A stretch of DNA of 61,150 nucleotides, from contig NZ_JAKSYL010000187.1 in NCBI RefSeq assembly GCF_022829515.1, positions 1 through 61,150 on the forward strand, read 5' to 3'. The notes under the pieces are model-generated. The model saw nothing but the letters and a program-made list of their open reading frames with translations, was not told the DNA's origin and did not search any database. Of this stretch, positions 18,255 to 26,498 are shown piece after piece (position 1 is the stretch's first letter; every line of letters starts with the position of its first letter). The stretch comes from Methylobacterium sp. J-048 (GTDB lineage Bacteria > Pseudomonadota > Alphaproteobacteria > Rhizobiales > Beijerinckiaceae). Position numbers and translations under genes: made by a program.

Positions 18255-19175
18255 GTGACCGCATCCCCCAGCCTCTCGACCGCGCCGCTCGCCCATACGA
18301 GCGACGCGCGCACCGTCCTTCTCCACCAGGTTTCGTGGGGCGCGATCTTCGCGGGTGCCACCACGGCGCTGGTCGCCCAGGTCATCCTCAACATGCTCGG
18401 CGTCGGCATCGGCCTATCCAGCGTCGGCATGAACGCCGCCGACAACCCGGCCGCCTCGACCCTGTCGATGAGCGCCGGCATCTGGTTCGTGGCCTCGGGC
18501 ATCGTCGCCTCGCTGATCGGCGGATTCCTGGCCGGGCGGCTCTCGGGCAAGCCGGTGGGCGGCGCGGCCGGCCTGCACGGGCTGGTGTCCTGGTCGGTGA
18601 CCACCCTGGTCGTCCTCTACCTGCTGACCTCGGCGGTGGGCGGGATCGTCGGCGGCGCCTTCAATGGCGTAGCGACCACGCTGGGCGGCGCCGGCAACCT
18701 CGTCGGCGGCACCGTGCAGACCGCGGCGCAGGCTGCGGCGCCCTCGCTGTCGAAGATCACGAACCCGCTCGACGGGATCGAGAGCACCGTGCGCCAGCAG
18801 GCGTCCGGCCAGGATCCGCAGGCGGCGCGTGATGCGGCCGTGGCGGCGGTGCGAGCTGTCCTGACCGGTGATCCGGCCCAGAAGCAGCAGGCCGAGACCC
18901 GGGCTGCGGACGCTCTGGCCAAGGTGCAGGGCATCCCGGCCGACCAGGCCAAGCAGCAGATCCAGGACTACGAGAAGCAGTACGACCAGGCGGTCGCCAC
19001 CGCCAAGCAGAAGGCCGAGGCTGCCGCCGTCGCCACCAAGTCGGCGGCCACGCAGGGCGCCTTCTACGCCGCCCTCGCGCTGATCCTCGGCGCGCTGGCC
19101 GCCTTCCTGGGCGGTCGCCTCGGTGCCCCGAAGGCCGAGACCCTGGTCGAGTCCTACGGCGCCCGCCGCGCCTGA
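18255..19175 (+). CDS. Membrane protein with Gly/Ala-rich and coiled regions
   Basis: 306 aa from GTG 18255, with CCAGGAG ten bases upstream. The first segment is VSWGAIFAGATTALVAQVIL, then WFVASGIVASLIGGFLAGRL and a third helix LVVLYLLTSAVGGIVGGAF. A long Ala/Gln-rich periplasmic or cytosolic stretch (180-270, coiled-coil-like, with QAKQQIQDYEKQYDQAVATA) follows, and a last helix (FYAALALILGALAAFLGGRL) before the end. Similar proteins are often labelled PhnA-like in methylobacteria, without functional proof. Between the CsbD-like and YidB-like genes, hence probably an envelope-stress component. Confidence 0.75.
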   Translation: MTASPSLSTAPLAHTSDARTVLLHQVSWGAIFAGATTALVAQVILNMLGVGIGLSSVGMNAADNPAASTLSMSAGIWFVASGIVASLIGGFLAGRLSGKPVGGAAGLHGLVSWSVTTLVVLYLLTSAVGGIVGGAFNGVATTLGGAGNLVGGTVQTAAQAAAPSLSKITNPLDGIESTVRQQASGQDPQAARDAAVAAVRAVLTGDPAQKQQAETRAADALAKVQGIPADQAKQQIQDYEKQYDQAVATAKQKAEAAAVATKSAATQGAFYAALALILGALAAFLGGRLGAPKAETLVESYGARRA

Positions 19176-19286
19176 GACCCGCGGTCCCCGCGCGCCTTGC
19201 GCGGGGATCGATCGACCCGGGACGGGACACCCCGATCCGGGTCGCCGACGCGCTCGCTTCCCCCGTCGCCCCCACGGAGAACTCCG

Positions 19287-19391
19287 ATGATCCGCAAGCT
19301 CCTCACCATCTTCGTTCTGCCGAAGCTGATCGCCTATGTCGGCCGCCGCTTCGCCGGCCGGTCCGCGGCCCCGTCGCGTCGCCCGCGCTGA
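19287..19391 (+). CDS. 34-aa hydrophobic small protein
   Basis: MIRKLLTIFVLPKLIAYVGR followed by a basic Arg/Ser/Pro tail. The start ATG has ACGGAGA five bases upstream, a good ribosome site, which is why I accept it despite its size. One amphipathic or membrane helix at the N-terminus, then a strongly basic tail likely on the cytoplasmic side. It lies between the membrane protein gene and the YidB-like gene on the same strand. Function unknown. Confidence 0.6.
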   Translation: MIRKLLTIFVLPKLIAYVGRRFAGRSAAPSRRPR

Positions 19392-19483
19392 CACCCTTCG
19401 CGAGCCCCGGGATCCGCCGGCCGAGGCTCGCGAGCGAGACGCTTTCGGCGGACACTTGAGAGGACACGCCAGGAGGACACGCC

Positions 19484-19963
19484 ATGAGCAAGGGTTACCC
19501 CTCGATGACCGCGCTGCTGGGCCTGCTGGCCCTCGCCGGCTACCAGAACCGCGACAAGCTCGCCGAGCTGCTGAAGGGCCACGATCACGGGACCAGCCCG
19601 TCGCCCGTCCCATCCGTGCCGAACCCCGCCTCCGCGAGCGGCACCGACCCGGTCTCCCGCCTCGGCGGATTGCTGGGCGGCACCGGGGCGGCCGGGGTCG
19701 GCGGCCTGATCGCCAGCGGCCTCAGCGAACTGGTCGACCATTTCACCAAGGGCGGGCACGGCGAGACCGCGACCTCCTGGATCAATCACGGCACCAACCG
19801 CGACATCCCCGAGGCCGACCTCGAGCGCGCCATCGGCCCTGAGACCCTCGACCACCTGACGCAGCAGACCGGGCTCAGCCGGGCGGCCCTGCTGGCGCGC
19901 CTGTCCCGCGAGCTGCCCTCGGCGATCGACCGCTACTCGCCGGACGGCCGCCTGCCGACCTGA
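19484..19963 (+). CDS. YidB-like (DUF937) protein
   Basis: 159 aa. GGAGG lies eight bases before ATG. N-terminus MTALLGLLALAGYQNRDKLA, a Pro/Ser linker with HDHG, then GLLGGTGAAGVGGLIASGLS and the DUF937 block with SWINHGTNRDI, DLERAIGPETLDHLTQQTG and a final LSRELPSAIDRYSPDGRLP. DUF937/YidB proteins are widespread, often near stress or biofilm genes, with no settled function. Last of the cluster starting at 17870. Confidence 0.85.
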   Translation: MSKGYPSMTALLGLLALAGYQNRDKLAELLKGHDHGTSPSPVPSVPNPASASGTDPVSRLGGLLGGTGAAGVGGLIASGLSELVDHFTKGGHGETATSWINHGTNRDIPEADLERAIGPETLDHLTQQTGLSRAALLARLSRELPSAIDRYSPDGRLPT

Positions 19964-20041
19964 CGGCGTTGACAGGGGCGTCCGCAGGCTCCACCTCCGA
20001 GGCGTAACGGCCGGGCGTGATTCTGGCCTGCGAGACGGATC

Positions 20042-20992
20042 ATGGCGAGCGAAGCAGCGACGCGGCCCATCGTGTTCATCGACGGCGAGGCCGGCACCAC
20101 CGGCCTCGGCATCCGCGAGCGCCTGGAGCGCGACGGCCGCGTGACCCTGCGCAGCATCGCGCCCGAGCACCGGAAGGATCCGGAGGCGAAGCGCGCCCTG
20201 CTGGCCGAGGTCGATCTCGCGGTCCTGTGCCTGCCGGACGACGCCGCGAAGGAGACGGTGGCGCTCGCCGACAGCCTGCCCGCGGGCGGCCCGCGCATCC
20301 TCGACGCCAGCACCGCCCACCGGGTCGCCCCCGGCTGGACCTACGGCTTCCCGGAGATGACCCGGGAGCAGGGCGCCGCCGTGGCCCGCGCCCGGCGGGT
20401 GGCCAATCCCGGCTGCTACCCGACCGGCGGCATCGCGCTGCTGCGCCCCCTGGTCGAGGCCGGCCTGATCCCGGCGGATTTCCCGATCAGCGTCAACGCG
20501 GTCAGCGGCTATAGCGGCGGCGGCAAGGGCATGATCGAGGAGTACGAGCGGGGCGGCGCGGCGCCGTTCCTGCTCTACGGCCTCGGCTTCGCCCACAAGC
20601 ACGTGCCGGAACTTCAACTTTATAGCGGGCTCACCCGGCGGCCGATCTTCGTGCCGTCGGTGGGCAATTTCCGCCAGGGCATGCTGGTGAGCGTGCCGCT
20701 CCACCTCGACGCGCTGCCGGGCAAGCCCGCGGCCGGCGACCTGGAGGCGGCCCTGCGGGATTGGTACGCCGGCCAACCCCTGGTCCAGTTGACGACCGGC
20801 GCCGAGACCGGCGCCCACCGCGAAAAGATCACGCCCGAGGATCTCAACGACACCGACCGGCTGGAGCTGCGGGTGTTCGGCTCGTCCGAGCACGGGCAGG
20901 CGGTGCTGGTGGCGCGCCTCGACAATCTCGGCAAGGGCGCTTCCGGGGCGGCGGTGCAGAATCTCGGGCTGATGCTTGGGCTCGACGCCTGA
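20042..20992 (+). CDS. argC: N-acetyl-gamma-glutamyl-phosphate reductase, short form
   Basis: 316 aa, the length of the type 2 (short) ArgC. NADPH-dependent reduction of N-acetylglutamyl phosphate in arginine synthesis. Visible: [36 protein letters not shown], active Cys125 in [11 protein letters not shown], and [27 protein letters not shown] and the [10 protein letters not shown] block also fit. Unlinked to other arg genes here. Confidence 0.95.
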   Translation: MASEAATRPIVFIDGEAGTTGLGIRERLERDGRVTLRSIAPEHRKDPEAKRALLAEVDLAVLCLPDDAAKETVALADSLPAGGPRILDASTAHRVAPGWTYGFPEMTREQGAAVARARRVANPGCYPTGGIALLRPLVEAGLIPADFPISVNAVSGYSGGGKGMIEEYERGGAAPFLLYGLGFAHKHVPELQLYSGLTRRPIFVPSVGNFRQGMLVSVPLHLDALPGKPAAGDLEAALRDWYAGQPLVQLTTGAETGAHREKITPEDLNDTDRLELRVFGSSEHGQAVLVARLDNLGKGASGAAVQNLGLMLGLDA

Positions 20993-21007
20993 TTTTTTGC
21001 CGCCTCC

Positions 21008-21035
21008 GGGAATACCCGGGGCGGCCCGACGGTTC
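21008..21035 (+). promoter_or_regulatory. Candidate ECF-sigma promoter, site 1
   Basis: GGGAATA at 21008-21014, 15 bases, then CGGTTCT at 21030-21036. The same two boxes at the same spacing occur at 22437-22464. Position, 75 bases before the sigma gene, suits autoregulation. Confidence 0.6.
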
Positions 21036-21109
21036 TCATTCCGGGGCGTGGAGCTGCGGGGTGAGCGGCCGATGGCGGCGCGAGACATCGATCCGGGGAG
21101 CGGCGGCGC

Positions 21110-21652
21110 ATGACGACGCTCGCCCGTGCGCGCTTCAGCCAATTGGTCCTGCCCCGCCTCGATGAGGGCTACCGGCTCGCGCACTGGCTCACCGGCAACG
21201 CCACCGACGCCGAGGACGTGATGCAGGAGGCCTGCCTGCGCGCCTACCGGGCGATCGAGACCTTCGCGGAGGGCAATGCGCGGGCGTGGTTCCTGACCAT
21301 CGTCCGCAACACCGGCTATTCGTGGCTGCAGCGGCACCGGCCCCGGGCGGTGATCTTCGCCGAGGACCTCGCCCCGGCGGCTCGGTCAGCCCTTGATGCC
21401 GGGAGCATGCTCGCCGAGGCGCCGGAGACCCCCGAGGCCGCCCTCATCGCCAGCGACGAGGCCGGGCGGCTCGCCGGGGCGATCGACGCGCTGCCGGTCC
21501 CGTTCCGGGAGGCGCTGGTCCTGCGGGAATATCACGGCCTCGGCTACCGGGAGATCGCCGAGGTGACGGGCGTGCCGATCGGGACCGTGATGTCGCGTCT
21601 GGCGCGGGCGCGCCAGCACCTGCTCGAACGGCTCGCGAAGGACGGGCGATGA
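21110..21652 (+). CDS. ECF-family RNA polymerase sigma factor
   Basis: 180 aa. Region 2 includes AHWLTGNATDAEDVMQEACL and RAYRAIETF, and region 4 has LREYHGLGYREIAEVTGVP followed by IGTVMSRLARARQHLLERL. No region 3, as in all ECF sigmas. RBS GGGGAG ten bases upstream. Its stop overlaps the next start by four bases (ATGA) with an anti-sigma factor gene, the standard arrangement. The shared motif at 21008 and 22437 suggests it activates itself and the regulator at 22504. Confidence 0.93.
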   Translation: MTTLARARFSQLVLPRLDEGYRLAHWLTGNATDAEDVMQEACLRAYRAIETFAEGNARAWFLTIVRNTGYSWLQRHRPRAVIFAEDLAPAARSALDAGSMLAEAPETPEAALIASDEAGRLAGAIDALPVPFREALVLREYHGLGYREIAEVTGVPIGTVMSRLARARQHLLERLAKDGR

Positions 21653-22419
21653 CCGGCGACGACGAAACCCTCCTGTTGCTCAGCGCCTACGCCGACGGCG
21701 AGCTGTCGCCCGGCGAGGTGCTGGCCATGGAGCGCCGCCTCGCGGCCGAGCCGGACCTGCGCGCGCTGGCCGAGCGCCTCCGCGGCCTCTCGGGTGCCGT
21801 GCGGACCACGCTGGCGGAGGTGCCGGTCCCCGGGACCCTGCGCGGGCGGATCGTCCAGCAGGTCGGGTTCGCCGATCCGGAGCCCCGCCGCTCCTGGTTC
21901 AGGTCCTGGCCGGCGCTCGCCGCGACGCTGGTGGCGGGCCTCGCCGTCGGCGCGTCGATCGGGGGCGGCCTCGTCCCGCTCGGGACCGCCGAAGCGCCCG
22001 CCCCGGCGGCCGAGGCCGTGCTCGCCGGCCATCTGCGGGGTCTCGCCGCGCCGCAGCCCTTCGATATCGCCTCCGCGGACGGGCACGTGGTCAAGCCGTG
22101 GTTCAACGGGCGCACGACCATCGCACCCGACGCCCCCGATCTGGCCGATCGGGGCTACCCCCTGATCGGCGGCCGGGTCGACATCGTCGACGGCAAGCCG
22201 GTGCCGAGCCTGGTCTACCGCCACGACCGGCACGTGATCAGCGTCACGGTGGTCCCGGCGACCGACGGCGCGCCGGCCGGCGAGGAGCGCCGGGATGGGA
22301 CGTTCATCGAGCGCTGGGAAGCCGGCGATCTCACCTACTGGGCGGTGTCGGACCTCAATGCCCGGGACCTGCGCGGCTTCGTCGAGCTGTACCGCACCCG
22401 GACCGCCCGGCCGCGCTGA
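21649..22419 (+). CDS. Membrane-anchored anti-sigma factor
   Basis: 256 aa. The N-terminal segment (LLSAYADGELSPGEVLAMER) is the helical sigma-binding part typical of anti-sigma factors, but without the His-Cys zinc motif. One membrane helix lies near 87-107 (ALAATLVAGLAVGASIGGGL). The exported C-terminal half (GHLRGLAAPQPFDIASADGH onwards) resembles the sensor domain of transmembrane transcription regulators in this group. It holds the sigma factor of 21110 at the membrane until a signal arrives. Signal unknown. Confidence 0.88.
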   Translation: MTGDDETLLLLSAYADGELSPGEVLAMERRLAAEPDLRALAERLRGLSGAVRTTLAEVPVPGTLRGRIVQQVGFADPEPRRSWFRSWPALAATLVAGLAVGASIGGGLVPLGTAEAPAPAAEAVLAGHLRGLAAPQPFDIASADGHVVKPWFNGRTTIAPDAPDLADRGYPLIGGRVDIVDGKPVPSLVYRHDRHVISVTVVPATDGAPAGEERRDGTFIERWEAGDLTYWAVSDLNARDLRGFVELYRTRTARPR

Positions 22420-22436
22420 CGAAATTGGCCCGGCCC

Positions 22437-22464
22437 GGGAATAAAGGCGCGGGGACTCGGGTTC
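22437..22464 (+). promoter_or_regulatory. Candidate ECF-sigma promoter, site 2
   Basis: GGGAATA at 22437-22443, 15 bases, GGGTTCT at 22459-22465. Twin of the site at 21008. It lies 18 bases after the anti-sigma stop and about 40 before the regulator gene at 22504. Confidence 0.6.
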
Positions 22465-22503
22465 TTCATCCCGTCATCGGCAACGATCCGACGAGGGACG
22501 CGC

Positions 22504-23187
22504 GTGATTGCCATCTCCGACCGAGACACACGCCCGGCCCGCGGGTTCGGCGCCCCGCGACCCGCCCCCGACCCGGTCCCGGTGGAGGATGCGCTTCACT
22601 GGCTGATCGAGCATTTCGAGCAGGCGGTGGCGATCACCGACCGCTCCGGTCGCCCACACTTCCTGAACCGCGCCGCCCACGCCCTGATCCGCCGGGGCCT
22701 GCTGCGCCTCCAGAACGGATGCCTGTGCAGCGGTACGCCCGAGCACGGCGCCGCGATCGGCCGGGTCATCGCCCGCTGCGCGGTCGGCACCGGCTGCTCC
22801 CTCCGCCTCGCGGGCGAGACCGGCACGCTCCTGATCGCCGCCTGCGCGATCCCCGGGAACGCCGTGCTCCTGCGCGTCATCGACCCCGCCTCCGCCCCGC
22901 TGCCGGACCCGGGCGTGCTGCAGGCGCAGTTCGGCTTCACCCCCGCCGAGGCGGCGCTCGCCACCGACATCATGGCCGGGAACGATCTCGCGGCGAGTGC
23001 GGCCCGGCGCCGGGTCACCCTGCACACGGCCCGCGCGCATCTGCGCCGCCTGTTCGAGAAGACCGGCACACGCCGGCAGGCCGAGCTGATGCGCCTGCTG
23101 CTGCTGTGCCCGCTTCCCATTCCGGCAATCGCCCGCGCCTGTGCAGGGCCGGTCGAATTTAGACTCCACCCTTGCTCAAATGAGTGA
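22504..23187 (+). CDS. LuxR-type HTH regulator with PAS-like N-terminus
   Basis: 227 aa from GTG 22504. The first half (LHWLIEHFEQAVAITDRSGR, then PHFLNRAAHALIRRG) is PAS-like. The end has a HTH of the GerE/LuxR form (FGFTPAEAALATDIMAGNDL, then VTLHTARAHLRRLFEKTGTR, then RQAELMRLLL). No phosphoacceptor domain. Preceded by the site-2 ECF promoter, so it is a probable direct target of the adjacent sigma factor and may relay the response. Confidence 0.85.
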   Translation: MIAISDRDTRPARGFGAPRPAPDPVPVEDALHWLIEHFEQAVAITDRSGRPHFLNRAAHALIRRGLLRLQNGCLCSGTPEHGAAIGRVIARCAVGTGCSLRLAGETGTLLIAACAIPGNAVLLRVIDPASAPLPDPGVLQAQFGFTPAEAALATDIMAGNDLAASAARRRVTLHTARAHLRRLFEKTGTRRQAELMRLLLLCPLPIPAIARACAGPVEFRLHPCSNE

Positions 23188-23270
23188 TGCGGCGGACTTG
23201 AAATAAAACGACGCTCTTTCTCACCGAGACGCGACATAAAATGCGTATTCGATCAGGAGGAGAGCGGGCG

Positions 23271-23498
23271 ATGATCTTGGAAATCCTGAAATCCATCCAG
23301 ATCCGGCGTGCGGCGGCGCGCAATTACCGGGTTCTCTCTGCGCTCGACGACGATGTGCTCGGCGATGTCGGCCTGGATCGACGCACCCTGCGGGCCTTCT
23401 GCGACAACGGCTGCAGCCACCATGCCGGCATCGGGAGCAAGCCCGGCACGGGGCTGCCGGTCCTGATGCCCGGGAGCCTCACGCCCGCCCTGCGCTGA
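23271..23498 (+). CDS. Small DUF1127 protein
   Basis: 75 aa from ATG 23271, with AGGAGGAGA upstream; an ATG at 23241 has no ribosome site. IQIRRAAARNYRVLSALDDD followed by VLGDVGLDR is the DUF1127 pattern (Arg-rich helix, L-x-x-L-D/D-x-x-L-x-D-I/V-G-L-x-R). Such small basic proteins bind RNA or regulate phosphate and stress genes in some alphaproteobacteria. The C-terminal 30 residues with DNGCSHHAG are an extra tail. Confidence 0.8.
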   Translation: MILEILKSIQIRRAAARNYRVLSALDDDVLGDVGLDRRTLRAFCDNGCSHHAGIGSKPGTGLPVLMPGSLTPALR

Positions 23499-23629
23499 GG
23501 GCTCGGCCGACCCGCGGTCGCTTGCCCATGGCGGTCCTGTCCGTTTAGTGGCGGGGATGATCGCCACCGGCAGGCCGGACCGGCTCCGGGACCCAGAGGT
23601 CTTCCGGCGGTCGGGAGGATCCAAGGGCG

Positions 23630-24937
23630 ATGCGCGCTGCGGCACTCGGCGGGACGGACGACCTAATCGACCTTGCGGCGGGCCAGCCTTGGCACCGCCT
23701 GGATGCCGAGGCGCGGCGCCCGGACTCCAGCGGGACCGTCCGGCTGCAGGTCGATCTCGGCCTGCGCTTCCCGATCCACGCCGTCGCGCGCGTTGGCGAA
23801 GTCCCCGGCGTTGCCGTCTCGGATGACGGGCAGGTCTGGTCGGAGCCCGAAGGGGAGGGCGTCTGGGCCCGCCATGTCCGCGTGACCGTGCGTCGTCCGA
23901 TCGGGCGCGACGCCCCGGCCGTTCAGGTCTGGTGCACGCGGTCTTCGTTCGACCTGATCACCCTGCGGCACGTCCTGGGTGCGTCCTTCGACATGGCCGG
24001 CGAGCGGCCGGAATCGACACCCTACATCACCTACAGCCTCGTCAGCGCCGAGCGGCCGCGATCGCACGCGCTGGCCGGGCTCGCGCTCTACGAAGGCGGC
24101 GCCTTCGGCAATTGCCTGATCCAGTGCCTGCTGATCATCGGCATCGCCCGCAACCTCAACCTCAAGACGATCAAGCTCCCCGCCGCCGACCGCAGCGAGG
24201 TGATCGCGCTGTCCGAGCCCGTGACGCTCGGCGGCATCACCTTCATCCCGGGATCCGCGCCGCTGCCGCCGGACGGATCCTACCTATCGGGGATGTATTT
24301 CGACCTCGGGATCCAGCGGCTCGCCGGCGTGCTCGGCCCCAAGGAGACCCGGGAGATCGTGCGGGCCACGATCCGGCCGCTGTTCAACCGGTTGCCGGCG
24401 CGCATCCCCGAGAAGCCCGACGACGAGCTCCTGATCCATATCCGCTCGGGGGACATCTTCGGCACCTGGGTCGCGCCGCAATATCCGCAGCCGCCGCTCG
24501 CCTTCTACCGGATGGTCATCGACCGGCTGCTGGCGGAGGGCCGGATCGCGTCGATCAAGCTGGTGTTCGAGAACCGGCTCAACCCGGTGATCCCGGCGCT
24601 GGAGGCCTGGATCGCGGCGCGCGGCGTGCCGTTCTCCACCCAGAGCGGCGCGCTGACGGACGACGTCGCGGCGCTGATGAACGGGCGCTACCTCGTGTTC
24701 GGGCTCGGCACCTTCGGGCCGGGGGTCTGCCAACTCTCGGACCACGTCGAGCAGGTGTTCTACTTCGCCTCCGGCTGGCCGCAGCACTTCAAGGGCATCC
24801 CGACCATCGGCACGGTGGTCGAGGTGCTGGACGTGGCCGGCGGCTACACCAAGGTCGGCGAGTGGGACAACTCGCCCGAGCGCCGCGCGCTGATGCTCGA
24901 CTACCCGATCGAGAACCTCGCCTTCGACGACGCCTGA
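23630..24937 (+). CDS. HxRxGD glycosyltransferase, fucosyltransferase-like
   Basis: 435 aa. Residues 10-110 look like a degenerate carbohydrate-binding (discoidin-like) sheet: WHRLDAEARRPDSSG, then LQVDLGLRFPIHAV. The catalytic half has ALYEGGAFGNCLIQCLLIIG and then LLIHIRSGDIFGTW near residue 266, the His-x-Arg-x-Gly-Asp nucleotide-binding motif of alpha-1,2/1,6-fucosyltransferases (GT11/GT23 and O-fucosyltransferase relatives). The PPLAFYRMVIDRLL helix follows as in those enzymes. Donor may be GDP-fucose, but GDP-sugar synthesis genes are not in the window. First gene of the glycan region; upstream AGGA supports ATG 23630. Confidence 0.75.
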   Translation: MRAAALGGTDDLIDLAAGQPWHRLDAEARRPDSSGTVRLQVDLGLRFPIHAVARVGEVPGVAVSDDGQVWSEPEGEGVWARHVRVTVRRPIGRDAPAVQVWCTRSSFDLITLRHVLGASFDMAGERPESTPYITYSLVSAERPRSHALAGLALYEGGAFGNCLIQCLLIIGIARNLNLKTIKLPAADRSEVIALSEPVTLGGITFIPGSAPLPPDGSYLSGMYFDLGIQRLAGVLGPKETREIVRATIRPLFNRLPARIPEKPDDELLIHIRSGDIFGTWVAPQYPQPPLAFYRMVIDRLLAEGRIASIKLVFENRLNPVIPALEAWIAARGVPFSTQSGALTDDVAALMNGRYLVFGLGTFGPGVCQLSDHVEQVFYFASGWPQHFKGIPTIGTVVEVLDVAGGYTKVGEWDNSPERRALMLDYPIENLAFDDA

Positions 24938-25028
24938 CCCTGCCGCCCTTGCCGAAGGCGGGAAACTCGGTGACAAGCGCCCGAGAAACCTTGAGTCGGT
25001 CCTGCACGCCGAAAAGAATCCTGGATTC

Positions 25029-25047
25029 AAAAGGTCCGTGACCTTTT
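25029..25047 (+). terminator. Terminator-like hairpin
   Basis: AAAAGGTC pairs with GACCTTTT around CGT, about 90 bases after the preceding gene's stop. Stem is short and A/T-rich at the base, followed by GC-rich sequence that itself resembles a dispersed intergenic repeat (GGGGCGGAGCCC, GGGCTTCGCCC). Could terminate transcription of the gene at 23630. Confidence 0.5.
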
Positions 25048-25208
25048 GCGGGTCCGGGGCGGAGCCCTGGTGTCGGGCTTCGCCCGATGCTCGTGGGCCA
25101 AGTCCGAAAGATCTTGCCCCGAACCCCGCCAAAGGGCTGAGCCCTCTGGAATCCCGGTCTTGCCGATGCGCCGATCGACGGCTGGGTCAGCCGCCCGGGA
25201 GGATCGAT

Positions 25209-26453
25209 TTGGTCAGCGCTGTCCAGCCCTCAGAGGCCCTGCGGGTCAACGCCTTCCCGATGCACCGGGCCGAGATCCTGATGCAGCAGCGGCGCCGCCT
25301 GCGCCCGCGCCGCAAGACCCTGGTCAGCTTCGCGGCGAAGTACCACTACGTCGAGAGCCAGCGCCGCTTGGTCGCCGCGGCCGCCGCCACCGGCGATTTC
25401 GACACGATCGAGAGCTGGTCGCCCGACCGTCTGCGCGGGACCCCGTTCTACGCGGCGCACAGGCAGATCCTCGACCGGTCGCGCGGCGCCGGGAACTGGG
25501 CGTGGAAGCCCTACATCATCGCCGAGGCGCTGGCGCAGAGCCGCGACGGCGACTTCATCGTGTTCACCGATACCGGCATGCAGGCGATCGACGCGGATCC
25601 CCTGCCGCCGGTCACGCCGCTCCTGACCTGGCTCAACGGATCCGGGCGCCGGGTCGCGGTCGGCGTGCTGCACGGGAAGCCCCAGCGGGTCTGGACCAAA
25701 CGCGACTGCTTCGTGCTCATGGACTGCGACACCGAGCGCTACTGGAACGCCGACCAGATCCAGGCGACCTGGATCGCCTTCATGGTCAGCTCCGAGACCC
25801 GCCGCCTGGTCGCCGAATGGCTGCGCTATGCCGGCGACGAACGGGTCGTCACCGACATCCCCAACCAGATGGGCCTGCCGGATTTCGACGGCTTCATCGA
25901 CCACCGCTTCGACCAGAGCATCCTGTCGAACCTGATCTACAAGCTCGACCTGGAGATCCCGCCCCTGCGGGAGGCCTCGAAGAAGATCAAGACGCTGATC
26001 GGCGAACTGGAGATGGACACGCTGGTCTCGGCGCGGCCGTCCGAGAACCTCGCGCTCAGCAAGACCTGGCGCGCCAGCTCCGCCTCGCCCTGGTCCGGGA
26101 CGAGCGGCGTCTACGGCGAGCGGACCACCGGCGACCCGTCGTTCTTCTTCCACACGGCGCTCGAGCCGAATCCCTGGTTCGTGCTCGATCTCGGCGCGGT
26201 CGAGCGGGTCTCGGAGATCCGCATCTACAACCGCTGGGGGCAGCCCAGCGAGCGCGCCCAGATGATGCGGGTCTGGCTCGGCGAGACCGAAGCCGAGTAT
26301 CGCCTCGTGTTCGACGCGGTGGATGCCGACTGGCATCCCGGCATCCCGCTGCATCTCCGCTTCGACAATGCCCGGTTCCGCTACCTGAAGGTCGATCTCG
26401 ACGAGGAGCAGGTCCTGCACCTCGACGGGATCGAGATTTTCGCGGCCGGCTGA
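25209..26453 (+). CDS. Glycosyltransferase-like protein with discoidin domain
   Basis: 414 aa from TTG 25209, which has GGGAGG six bases upstream; longer in-frame extensions are Pro/Arg noise. Residues 35-250 resemble small transferases: KTLVSFAAKYHYVESQRRLV, YAAHRQILDRSRGAGNWAWK, and DGDFIVFTDTGMQAID with a possible metal-binding DTG. Residues about 277-414 are an F5/8C (discoidin) domain: ENLALSKTWRASSAS, then WFVLDLGAVERVSEIRIYNR and FRYLKVDLDE. The combination suggests a glycan-modifying enzyme with its own carbohydrate-binding module. Same strand as its neighbours and probably one transcription unit with 26499. Confidence 0.7.
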   Translation: MVSAVQPSEALRVNAFPMHRAEILMQQRRRLRPRRKTLVSFAAKYHYVESQRRLVAAAAATGDFDTIESWSPDRLRGTPFYAAHRQILDRSRGAGNWAWKPYIIAEALAQSRDGDFIVFTDTGMQAIDADPLPPVTPLLTWLNGSGRRVAVGVLHGKPQRVWTKRDCFVLMDCDTERYWNADQIQATWIAFMVSSETRRLVAEWLRYAGDERVVTDIPNQMGLPDFDGFIDHRFDQSILSNLIYKLDLEIPPLREASKKIKTLIGELEMDTLVSARPSENLALSKTWRASSASPWSGTSGVYGERTTGDPSFFFHTALEPNPWFVLDLGAVERVSEIRIYNRWGQPSERAQMMRVWLGETEAEYRLVFDAVDADWHPGIPLHLRFDNARFRYLKVDLDEEQVLHLDGIEIFAAG

Positions 26454-26498
26454 GACCACACCACAAACGATGACGACACCCATGACGAGGGCGACCGC

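Noticed and set aside
20999..21025. Terminator after argC
   Set aside because: A strong hairpin is there, but its T-run precedes it on the plus strand, and it overlaps the proposed ECF -35 box. Not a plus-strand terminator.
19334..21337. 667-codon minus-strand frame
   Set aside because: Antisense to YidB-like, argC and sigma genes; no recognisable domain.
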